Both the position numbers and the translations under genes were made by a program. Below are positions 9,505 through 15,795 of a stretch of DNA of 46,597 nt, in pieces (within the stretch, counting starts at the first letter, position 1; the number at the start of each line of letters is the position of its first letter). The DNA comes from Halonotius pteroides. GTDB lineage: Archaea > Halobacteriota > Halobacteria > Halobacteriales > Haloferacaceae. A model generated the notes under the pieces. The model made no database searches. It was not told where the DNA came from and worked only from the letters and a program-made list of their open reading frames with translations. The stretch is from the NCBI RefSeq assembly GCF_003605635.1, contig NZ_QMDW01000019.1, forward strand, positions 1 to 46,597. The letters run 5' to 3'.

Positions 9505-9741
9505 ATGGTTACCCTGTACGCGCTCGATGGGTGTCCGTACTGTGAGGCTGTTCACGATGCCCTCGCCGACCACGGGATCGACTACGAGACGATCTGGACC
9601 GACCCGCTTCACTCCGATCGCAACGAGGTCAAACGCGTCAGCGGGCAGCGAAGCGTGCCTGTCATTACCGACGAGGAACACGGTGTGACGATGGCCGAAA
9701 GCGAAAACATTCTCAGCTTCATCGAACGGAGCCTCGCATGA
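9505..9741 (+). CDS. Glutaredoxin-like protein
   Basis: A short thioredoxin-fold protein of 78 aa with the redox motif CPYC at residues 10-13 (LYALDGCPYCEAVH). The glutaredoxin cis-proline loop is in QRSVPVITDEE, and the C-terminal helix begins at MAESENILSFI. The partner thiol is not shown by the sequence. Its last four bases (ATGA) contain the start of the adenosyltransferase gene, so the two are probably co-translated, although a functional link is unclear. Confidence 0.88.
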   Translation: MVTLYALDGCPYCEAVHDALADHGIDYETIWTDPLHSDRNEVKRVSGQRSVPVITDEEHGVTMAESENILSFIERSLA

Positions 9742-10265
9742 CGATCTACACCGGCCGCGGTGACGAGGGGCTCACGGATCTACGGGATCGCTCCCGGGTG
9801 TCGAAAACGAACGTCCGGATCGAGGCCTACGGCGTTGTCGACGAGGCCAACTCGTTGATCGGCCGGGCGCGACCGACCGGCTACGACGATGTCGACGACT
9901 GGCTCGCCGGCGTGCAAAATCACCTCCATATCATCCAAGCGGAGTTCTCAATGCCGGAAGCCGACGATCCCTCGATCGAGGCGGCTCACGTCGAGGCGAT
10001 CGAAGGCTGGATTGATACCGCCGACGAGGAGCTTGAACCGCTCACCGAGTTCATCCTGCCGGGCGGGGGTGACAGCGGGGCAGCCCTCCATCACGCTCGG
10101 TCGGTGACCCGGCGCGCCGAACGGCGGGCGGTCGAACTCGCCAACAGCGAACCGATCAACGCCGAGGCGTTGGTGTATCTCAACCGGCTATCGGACGCGC
10201 TGTTTACGTTCGCGCGGCTGGTCAATGCACGCGATGAGATCCCAGAAGAGTCGCCAAGCTACTGA
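9738..10265 (+). CDS. pduO: Cob(I)alamin adenosyltransferase, PduO type
   Basis: Transfers the adenosyl group of ATP to cob(I)alamin, the last activation step to coenzyme B12. The 175-aa length suits a single-domain PduO-type enzyme. The ATP-binding N-terminus TIYTGRGDEGLTDL is clear and is followed by VSKTNVRIEAYGVVDEANSLIG. The C-terminal helix carries HHARSVTRRAERRAVEL and YLNRLSDALFTFARLVN, also typical. It overlaps the glutaredoxin-like gene by four bases. Confidence 0.93.
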   Translation: MTIYTGRGDEGLTDLRDRSRVSKTNVRIEAYGVVDEANSLIGRARPTGYDDVDDWLAGVQNHLHIIQAEFSMPEADDPSIEAAHVEAIEGWIDTADEELEPLTEFILPGGGDSGAALHHARSVTRRAERRAVELANSEPINAEALVYLNRLSDALFTFARLVNARDEIPEESPSY

Positions 10266-10440
10266 GTATTGCTGATCAGTACTCGCCACACAGTCGAAGA
10301 GAACCCCGCGACGACCGACGGGACAGACGGGAGGATGCGGTCGTCGTGGTGCGGATGATGCCAACGATGCCGTCGGTAACACGACGGAGGCGATACGATG
10401 CGGTCACAACGGAAGCGGGTGTCCGTTGCCAACCGTATTT
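10266..10440. other. Intergenic, nothing recognised
   Basis: No gene or clear signal is seen between the adenosyltransferase stop and the palindromes at 10441. Short open frames here are basic and Cys/Arg-rich, unlike real genes of this genome. Confidence 0.5.
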
Positions 10441-10490
10441 TTAGGTTTGCCTAATCCAATGTATATGTTTCGATTTAGGCCGACCTAAAT
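10441..10490 (+). promoter_or_regulatory. Two DtxR/IdeR-type operator palindromes around a TATA-like box
   Basis: The first palindrome is TTAGG-TTTG-CCTAA (10441-10454). The second is ATTTAGG-CCGA-CCTAAAT (10473-10490), a perfect 7-bp inverted repeat with the same half-site and spacing. The TATA-like GTATATG (10461-10467) lies exactly between them. Half-sites TTAGG/CCTAA with a short spacer are known for the metal-dependent DtxR/IdeR repressor family, which includes the iron regulators of haloarchaea. Both sites would cover the promoter when bound. Regulator identity and metal are inferred. Confidence 0.6.
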
Positions 10491-10491
10491 A

Positions 10492-10563
10492 ATGGGCGGC
10501 GGATCGGGATCTCAGGCTGTCAGTTTTTATTGGGACGGTAGTAGTCCCGAAAGAAGCTTTTAA
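10492..10563 (+). CDS. Candidate leaderless 23-codon ORF behind the DtxR-type promoter
   Basis: The ATG lies about 28 bp after the TATA-like box, where a leaderless haloarchaeal message would begin. The 23-aa product (MGGGSGSQAVSFYWDG...) resembles nothing I know. A hairpin GGGAC-GGTAGTA-GTCCC (10532-10548) lies inside the ORF. It may instead be a small RNA or the stump of a metal-regulated gene. The frame is short enough to occur by chance. Confidence 0.3.
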   Translation: MGGGSGSQAVSFYWDGSSPERSF

Positions 10564-10566
10564 GTT
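10557..10566 (+). promoter_or_regulatory. TATA-like box of tRNA-Val
   Basis: CTTTTAAGTT is centred about 30 bp before the first base of tRNA-Val, the usual position for an archaeal tRNA promoter. Confidence 0.5.
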
Positions 10567-10591
10567 CAACCGAGTGCGACTTCCTATTGTC

Positions 10592-10666
10592 GGGTCGGTG
10601 GTCTAGTCTGGTTATGACGGCTCCTTCACACGGAGCAGGCCGACGGTTCAAATCCGTCCTGACCCA
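10592..10666 (+). tRNA. tRNA-Val (anticodon CAC)
   Basis: This is a complete cloverleaf. The acceptor stem GGGTCGG/CTGACCC has one G-T pair, the anticodon stem is GCTCC/GGAGC with loop TTCACAC and anticodon CAC (10627-10629), and the T-arm is GACGG-TTCAAAT-CCGTC. The discriminator base is A. There is no intron. A disrupted copy of its 3' half lies about 570 bp downstream. Confidence 0.95.
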
Positions 10667-11239
10667 CTAAATTACTGTAACTCCCAGAATCCACAGACAG
10701 CGTAGGGTATGTTATATATGACACCGGTCTACTATCAAGCGGATTCTTCCGTTCACCGTATGGCACTCTGCTCTGTCCGCTGGTTACTCATAATTAACGC
10801 GCGGATTTATCTATACACCAGAGTCTAGACCGGACATTGGAACCAAATTATGAGAATTTTCCTCAGTGACTATCATACGGTCTTACCTCGAAAAAGAAGA
10901 CGTAGCAAGGGGCTGAGTAGGAGAGCATATCTATCCCCTCAATCCACTATGAAATCCTGTATATTCGAAAGGATGGTTCGGAAAATTATATCCCCGGACT
11001 CAGGATGGTTTATGTTTGAGTAGGGTGCGAATCAACTCCTCACCGTTTCTTGGATCGGACATTGAAGCTTGGCTTCTTCATTAGAACATAGCTCAAGAGC
11101 AGCACCGATTAATCTGCGTCCGAATCGGCTGTATTCTGTTGCTGGTACCACTGATGTTGTTTCACTGCGCAGGGGAGACTGATGGTTTTACCAGTAGTAG
11201 AGATTTTGTCTCAATCGAATAGCACTACTCGATTCTCCA
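10667..11239. other. Gene-poor AT-richer stretch between tRNA-Val and its copy
   Basis: About 570 bp with lower GC than the surrounding genes and no open frame with haloarchaeal composition. On the minus strand near 11090-11200 a short frame ends in QHQWYQQQNTADSDAD, possibly the tail of a decayed gene. Placement between tRNA-Val and a copy of its 3' end suggests the remains of an integrated element. Confidence 0.5.
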
Positions 11240-11344
11240 GGAGCAGGCCGACGTTCCCGCGAGCGAACGAAGTGAGCGAGTGGGAAGCAGCGAGAGTCGA
11301 GCGAAGCGACGACTCTCGCCCGCGTTCAAATCCGTCCTGACCCA
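11240..11344 (+). repeat. Disrupted tRNA-Val 3'-half copy with a 70-bp hairpin insert
   Basis: GGAGCAGGCCGACG (11240-11253) and GTTCAAATCCGTCCTGACCCA (given as 11324-11344) match tRNA-Val from the anticodon stem to the discriminator. They are split in the T-arm by 70 bp. The insert makes two hairpins: TTCCC/GGGAA around GAGCGAACGAAGTGAGCGAG, and GCGAGAGT/ACTCTCGC around a GAGCGAAGCG loop. The upstream half shows that more than a plain integrase core was copied. Confidence 0.8.
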
Positions 11345-11782
11345 TTACCGCGTACTGCGTTTTGAAGAGTAGAAATCAACCAATATCGTATCTGGGATTC
11401 CTACTCCGACTCCTAAGTATCTACCAGCAGTCCATAGCGTCTCGCGTCGTCCTTCGCTACGAATGCTGTATTGAAAACCGTCTTTGAGCGGCCGCTAAGC
11501 CGACAGTACACAGAACCACACGCCGACTGTACCCCATGGAGATCGGTTTTTGCGACAATCGGCTGTCGATAGCGTCTCCACATACCAATTGTGGCGCTAT
11601 TCTTCCGGTATAAGCTCATTTGCTTGGGTCGTGACCACTGTGATCGTATTTTCCATAGTTTGTGTTGAACGTATGTATGGTATTTCTATATAGATTCAGA
11701 TATACATTCTTCTCAAATAGAATATTCATTGTTTTTTAACGATGCAAAACGATTATTACGCAAGATTTGAAGTATTCATACC
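11345..11782. other. Intergenic, AT-rich toward the transducer gene
   Basis: About 440 bp without a sure gene. The last 100 bp (11680-11780) are very AT-rich, with several TATA-like stretches, and form the likely promoter region of the transducer gene. A minus-strand frame at 11413-11619 is listed separately at low confidence. Confidence 0.5.
11413..11619 (-). CDS. Doubtful small ORF
   Basis: A 68-codon frame with a basic product (MSLYRKNSATIGMWRRYRQ...), unlike the acidic proteins around it. It has two Cys but no clear motif. It could be a small gene of foreign origin, a gene remnant, or chance. I cannot assign a function. Confidence 0.2.
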   Translation of the reverse strand: MSLYRKNSATIGMWRRYRQPIVAKTDLHGVQSACGSVYCRLSGRSKTVFNTAFVAKDDARRYGLLVDT

Positions 11783-13675
11783 ATGGGTGCTCAAACTGGG
11801 AACCAAAGCAGTGGGAAGCTACAGCGATTTATCAACAATACCCCGGATGGCAGCCGGATCACAGACGACTCCTTTGAGACCCGTCACCGGAACGTGCTCA
11901 TTGCGATCGCATTGCAACTACCCTTTATATTCGGGGTGAGCCGTCTGACCGGCGTTGAGTCGGTGACCGGAGCCGAGTTGCCAGCCATCCCGTTGACGCA
12001 CTCAATCGCTGGCATCGTCTTTCTTGCAATCCCCCTTGGAATCGCTATCGTTTCATCGTTACCACGACGGGTACGAACCTCACTTGCGTCGTTTGCGTTC
12101 ATGAGTACCGCGGCGATACTCGCATACTTTACCGGCGGCTTCATTGAAGCGCATTTTCTCTACTTTGTTGGTGTTGGCGTTGTCGCACTCTACGAGGACT
12201 GGGTTCCGTTTGCGGTTGCGATCGGCTACGTCGCTACACAACACAGCGTCTTTGGGCTCATCGAGTGGTTTACCGTCTACAATCATCCCGCGGCGATGGC
12301 GAACCCGGTTGTCTGGGGAGGTGTTCATGCGTTTTTCGTCAGTCTACTCTCGGTGGCAATTTTGGTCAACTGGCAATCACTGGCGATCGCACGCAACGAA
12401 ATCGAAGCACAAATGTCGGAAGTTGAGCAGGCAAAGGAGACTGTTGAGCAGAAACGTGCGGAAGCAGAAAAGCAGCGAAAACAGGCTGAAACCCAGCGTG
12501 AGCGCATGGCTGAGCTCAACACGCAGTTGGCTGATTCCTACGGTAGTGTGATCGAAGCCTGCGCACAGGGCGATCTGACACAACGGCTCGATACGGATGT
12601 CGACAACGAAGCGATGGCTGAGATCGCGACCTCGTTTAACGCCATGGTCGACCAGTGGGAAGACACCGTAGAGGAGATCCAATCGTTTGGCGTCGCCGTC
12701 TCGGAGGCAAGTGAGGAGGTGTCGACAAGCGTGACTGAGATCGAAACAGCAGGCGAGGGCGTTGCCCGCTCGGTCGAGGATGTGTCCCGTCGAAGCGATA
12801 CCCAAAATGAGCAACTCCAGAGCGTTGCCGGCGAGATGAGCGATATGTCGGCGACAATCCAAGAGATCGCCTCCTCAGCCGAGGAGGTGTCGACGACAGC
12901 AGCGGAGGCGGTCGATCTGAGCGACACCGGTCGCGAACGGGCCGCAGACGCCACAGCACAGGTCGATGCGATCGAACAACAGGCGGAGGCGGTGGCCGCA
13001 CAGGTGAACACACTCGATGAAAAGATGGCAGAGATCGACGCGATCGTCGATATGATCGACGAGATCGCCGATCAAACAAACCTACTCGCGCTCAACGCCT
13101 CAATCGAGGCGGCGCGAGCCGGCGAGGCCGGCGAAGGGTTTGCGGTCGTTGCCAACGAGGTGAAATCGCTAGCTGAGGCAGCCTCCGACGCAACCGACGA
13201 TATCGAACAGCAGATCGCCGAAGCGCAGTCGGTGACCGATGACACGGTGACAGGAATCGAAACGATGACCGAACAGGTCGCCGAGGGTGCCGACACGATC
13301 GACGCGACGATCGACATCTTCGATGAGATCGCCGACAAGATCGAGGAATCCGGGAGTGGCATCGCCGAGATCTCCAGTGCGACTGACGATCAGGCAGCGT
13401 CATCAACGGAGGTCGCGTCGATGGTCGATGAGGCGGTGACGCTGAGCGACGAGACAGCGGGCGATGCCGCGGATGTGTCGGCAGCAACCGAAGAGCAAGC
13501 AGCCTCGCTGGCTGAGGTCACAGACAGGGTACAAGACCTCTCGGAGCGAGCCGGTGACCTTCGCGATGAGATCGCCACCTTTGAGACATCGAGCATGGTC
13601 GATGCGCCGAGTCCAACCGCGAGTGCGCCAGCCCCCAGGGCTGCTGACGGCGGCCACCCCAGTTCACAGGGCTGA
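11783..13675 (+). CDS. Methyl-accepting chemotaxis transducer (halobacterial type), membrane-bound
   Basis: A sensory transducer of 630 aa that would pass a signal through CheW/CheA to the archaellum. Residues about 30-205 hold six hydrophobic segments, with the stretch [15 protein letters not shown] and [16 protein letters not shown]; this arrangement recalls a membrane sensor region shared by some bacterial receptors, with no large outer domain. A coiled-coil linker rich in Glu, Gln and Lys follows (205-250), then a HAMP-like part ([22 protein letters not shown], about 265-285). The signalling hairpin tip [20 protein letters not shown] is near residues 427-446. No che genes are nearby, so it is an orphan receptor. 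The ATG at 11783 has no Shine-Dalgarno. Confidence 0.9.
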   Translation: MGAQTGNQSSGKLQRFINNTPDGSRITDDSFETRHRNVLIAIALQLPFIFGVSRLTGVESVTGAELPAIPLTHSIAGIVFLAIPLGIAIVSSLPRRVRTSLASFAFMSTAAILAYFTGGFIEAHFLYFVGVGVVALYEDWVPFAVAIGYVATQHSVFGLIEWFTVYNHPAAMANPVVWGGVHAFFVSLLSVAILVNWQSLAIARNEIEAQMSEVEQAKETVEQKRAEAEKQRKQAETQRERMAELNTQLADSYGSVIEACAQGDLTQRLDTDVDNEAMAEIATSFNAMVDQWEDTVEEIQSFGVAVSEASEEVSTSVTEIETAGEGVARSVEDVSRRSDTQNEQLQSVAGEMSDMSATIQEIASSAEEVSTTAAEAVDLSDTGRERAADATAQVDAIEQQAEAVAAQVNTLDEKMAEIDAIVDMIDEIADQTNLLALNASIEAARAGEAGEGFAVVANEVKSLAEAASDATDDIEQQIAEAQSVTDDTVTGIETMTEQVAEGADTIDATIDIFDEIADKIEESGSGIAEISSATDDQAASSTEVASMVDEAVTLSDETAGDAADVSAATEEQAASLAEVTDRVQDLSERAGDLRDEIATFETSSMVDAPSPTASAPAPRAADGGHPSSQG

Positions 13676-13845
13676 TCAGCGAAGGTATTGCCAAGCGCAA
13701 CCGTAAAACACACGTTGCACGCACCGGCCTCGTTTCGCGTGCCCGCACAACCGACCCGCAGAAGCAGCCGTTTACTGCACCCCCGTCACGGTGTGAGGAG
13801 ACGATTCATCCCTGATTTCTCCGAGTAGAGCCGATCTACCCGAAG

Positions 13846-13854
13846 ATTTTTAAT
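13846..13854 (+). promoter_or_regulatory. TATA-like box of the CHH gene
   Basis: TTTTTAAT lies about 27-30 bp before the ATG at 13880. This is the spacing of a leaderless transcript and supports the small gene that follows. Confidence 0.5.
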
Positions 13855-13879
13855 TGTTGAGGACGTGGTAACTGTTGTC

Positions 13880-14035
13880 ATGTGCCACCACGTCGACATG
13901 GACATTGACTGGGAAGAGGCCGTCACCGAACAGGATGCTGACGCACAAACAGAGACACCTGCTGCCGACGCCGAGGAGCCGGAACTCGACGCCGAAGAGT
14001 CGCCCCAAGAGGTCGCACCACCGGCTGACGATTAG
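13880..14035 (+). CDS. Small acidic CHH protein
   Basis: A 51-aa protein opening with MCHHVDMDIDWEEAV. The Cys-His-His triplet at residues 2-4 could bind a metal. The rest is a very acidic Asp/Glu/Ala/Pro tail (pI clearly low) with no hydrophobic core, probably disordered. Small haloarchaeal proteins that begin MCHH are familiar to me but have no assigned function. A TATA-like box at leaderless distance and typical codon use support it. Confidence 0.65.
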   Translation: MCHHVDMDIDWEEAVTEQDADAQTETPAADAEEPELDAEESPQEVAPPADD

Positions 14036-14171
14036 GTAGCCCGCGGTCGCCCGCGAGGGTGGCGATCGTTCCGGTAGCAGCGTCGTCGGTGTATTCCGAC
14101 GCCGTTTGCCGTCGTCGTCCATTTTTACCGTGGATCGCGCTGTCCAGAGATCGACTCACTCAGGAGCGATG

Positions 14172-14179
14172 GCTTTATT
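14172..14179 (+). promoter_or_regulatory. leuA: TATA-like box of leuA
   Basis: CTTTATTA lies about 30 bp before the ATG at 14207. It therefore points to that ATG as the original start of leuA, rather than the TTG at 14271. Confidence 0.5.
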
Positions 14180-14206
14180 ACTGGGGTAGACACTTAGTGC
14201 AGGTAC

Positions 14207-14278
14207 ATGTCTTACCACGACACGGAGGACACGTCGGACTCCCCGGCGGATCGAGTTCTTCGAGGGCACATTGACTAA
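14207..14278 (+). CDS. Short ORF over the leuA start, probable frameshifted leuA N-terminus
   Basis: A 23-codon ORF whose product begins MSYHDTEDTSDSPADR and ends VLRGHID. It overlaps the TTG start of leuA by eight bases in another frame. Its first 16 residues look like a normal acidic haloarchaeal N-terminus. The leuA frame just before the TTG reads RIEFFEGTL (14247-14273), which resembles the usual start of haloarchaeal LeuA proteins. The two pieces therefore look like one N-terminus split by a +1 shift near 14249-14253. It could alternatively be a leader peptide. Confidence 0.55.
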   Translation: MSYHDTEDTSDSPADRVLRGHID

Positions 14279-15437
14279 CACTGACGAATTAGAGTCAGTA
14301 CGACTTTTCGACACGACGCTGCGTGATGGCGAGCAGTCACCACGCACCTCGTTTGATTACAACGACAAACGCGCCATCGCCGAGCTGCTCGACGAGATGG
14401 GCACCCACGTCATCGAAGCCGGGTTCCCCGTCAACTCCGACCCCGAGTTCGAGGCCGTCTCGGACATCGCGGCGGCGACCGATGCGACGACCTGCGGGCT
14501 TGCCCGCGTTGTCGAGACGGACGTTCAGGCGGCGATCGACGCTGGCGTGGACATGGTACACGTCTTCGTTTCGACGAGCGACGTGCAGCTCCAGGATTCG
14601 ATGCATGCGAGCCGCGAGGAGGCGGTCACCCGCGCGGTCAAAAGCGTCGAGCAGGTTCGCGATGCGGGCTTGGAGGTCATGTTCTCCCCGATGGATGCGA
14701 CTCGCACCAACGAGGCGTTTCTCGTCGAGGTCGTCGAGGCGGTCAGCGAGGCCGGCGTCGACTGGATCAACATCCCCGACACCTGTGGCGTCGCAACCCC
14801 CTCACGGTTTGCGAAGCTCATCAGGCTCGTCGGCGAACACACCGACGCCCGGATCGACGTCCACACCCACGATGACTTTGGGCTGGCGACCGCTAACGCG
14901 ATGTCCGGCTTCGAGGCCGGTGCCCACCAGGCACAGGTCTCGGTCAACGGCATCGGCGAACGCGCGGGCAACGCGGCCTTCGAGGAGGTCGTGATGTCCG
15001 CCGAGAGTCTCTACGACGTTGACACGGACATCGATACGACCCGGATCACCGAGCTGGCGAAACTCGTCGAGGAGAAATCGACGATCCCGATACCGGTGAA
15101 TAAGGCCGTCGTCGGCGACAACGCCTTCGCCCACGAGAGCGGCATCCACGCCGCGGGCGTCATGGAGAACACCGATACCTTCGAACCCGGCGTGATGACC
15201 CCCGAGATGGTCGGGGCCTCCCGGGAGTTCGTCCTCGGCAAACACACCGGCACCCACTCGGTGCGGAAGCGGTTAGAGGAGCTCAACTACGAGCCCAGCG
15301 ATTCCGAGGTGCGGGCGGTCACCAAACTCGTCAAGGAGTTCGGGGCCGAGAAGGAGCAGGTCACCGACAGCGTAATCGCACGCTTCGCCGAGGAGGTCGG
15401 TGTCAGCGGGGTCGACTCAGAGGAGGTACGGGTCTAA
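14271..15437 (+). CDS. leuA: 2-isopropylmalate synthase (LeuA/CimA family)
   Basis: Condenses acetyl-CoA with 2-oxoisovalerate, the first step specific to leucine. Related enzymes make citramalate, but the neighbours ilvBNC and leuCDB favour leucine. LFDTTLRDGEQSPRTSF begins at residue 11, with the metal-binding RDGEQ; the metal histidines lie in DVHTHDDFGLATANAM near residue 198; SVNGIGERAGNAAFEE and HESGIHAAGV are typical. It ends after 388 residues and so lacks the C-terminal feedback domain of long LeuA enzymes, as in several archaeal forms. The open frame has only a TTG start at 14271 because no in-frame ATG lies upstream. The conserved N-terminal residues RIEFFEG come before it, so the true 5' end may be frameshifted. 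Confidence 0.9.
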   Translation: MTNTDELESVRLFDTTLRDGEQSPRTSFDYNDKRAIAELLDEMGTHVIEAGFPVNSDPEFEAVSDIAAATDATTCGLARVVETDVQAAIDAGVDMVHVFVSTSDVQLQDSMHASREEAVTRAVKSVEQVRDAGLEVMFSPMDATRTNEAFLVEVVEAVSEAGVDWINIPDTCGVATPSRFAKLIRLVGEHTDARIDVHTHDDFGLATANAMSGFEAGAHQAQVSVNGIGERAGNAAFEEVVMSAESLYDVDTDIDTTRITELAKLVEEKSTIPIPVNKAVVGDNAFAHESGIHAAGVMENTDTFEPGVMTPEMVGASREFVLGKHTGTHSVRKRLEELNYEPSDSEVRAVTKLVKEFGAEKEQVTDSVIARFAEEVGVSGVDSEEVRV

Positions 15438-15543
15438 TGTCCGTTCCCTGCTCGTTTGCAGCCGGTGAGCGGCAGCCCCAGCCAGCCGAGCGGGCAACTG
15501 CATCCTCGTGGTCGATGACAAGCCTGGCACCGGGAACACGCAA

Positions 15544-15553
15544 CTATTATTAT
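15544..15553 (+). promoter_or_regulatory. TATA-like box of the ilvB leader
   Basis: CTATTATTATG is centred about 27 bp before the tandem ATG codons at 15576. It predicts a transcript that begins on or next to the leader ORF, more than 200 bp upstream of ilvB. Confidence 0.5.
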
Positions 15554-15575
15554 GAACCGTGTCATTCCTACGGAT

Positions 15576-15656
15576 ATGATGCCACGGCAACTCCCGCTCG
15601 GCGCGTCGGTCGACCGAGTCGGTGCTGTCGGCGTACGCGGTATTGTAGGGGTCTAA
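15576..15656 (+). CDS. Candidate ilvB leader peptide (26 aa)
   Basis: A leaderless ORF of 26 codons and a stop. The product has six Val, two Leu and one Ile, and the end VGAVGVRGIVGV concentrates Val and Ile just before the stop. Those last codons overlap the left strand of a hairpin (15648-15660). The position in front of the acetolactate synthase genes and the content fit an amino-acid-sensing leader peptide. The enrichment is moderate and the ORF short, so chance is possible. Confidence 0.4.
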   Translation: MMPRQLPLGASVDRVGAVGVRGIVGV

Positions 15657-15719
15657 CCCCGACTCCACCTTTTACTCCTACCCCCGGCGTTCGATACACA
15701 CCCCTAGTAGGTGTCGAAC
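15646..15719 (+). promoter_or_regulatory. Candidate attenuator: mutually exclusive hairpins before ilvB
   Basis: Hairpin 1 is GGGGT-CTA-ACCCC (15648-15660), followed by CC-TTTT-A, a short U-run. Hairpin 2 is GTTCGA (15689-15694) with TCGAAC (15714-15719) and an inner CACC/GGTG. An alternative pairing joins TAGGGGT (15646-15652) with ACCCCTA (15700-15706) and excludes both. The left strand overlaps the last Ile and Val codons of the leader ORF, so ribosome position could choose the structure. Base pairing is read by eye, without energies. Confidence 0.4.
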
Positions 15720-15795
15720 TCACACAAACCCGACAGCAAACCATGCATTCACAACCACACACAGCACGCGACCGACCGACCACAGCAGCAGGCCA

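Larger units (their letters stand above)
15438..15795. other. leuA-ilvB intergenic leader region
   Basis: A 358-bp gap that holds a promoter, a leader ORF and RNA structures, listed separately. A 120-codon frame starting at 15437 has a basic, Pro/Thr/Arg-rich product and is not credible as a gene. The 80 bases before ilvB are rich in A and C and have little structure. Confidence 0.6.
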
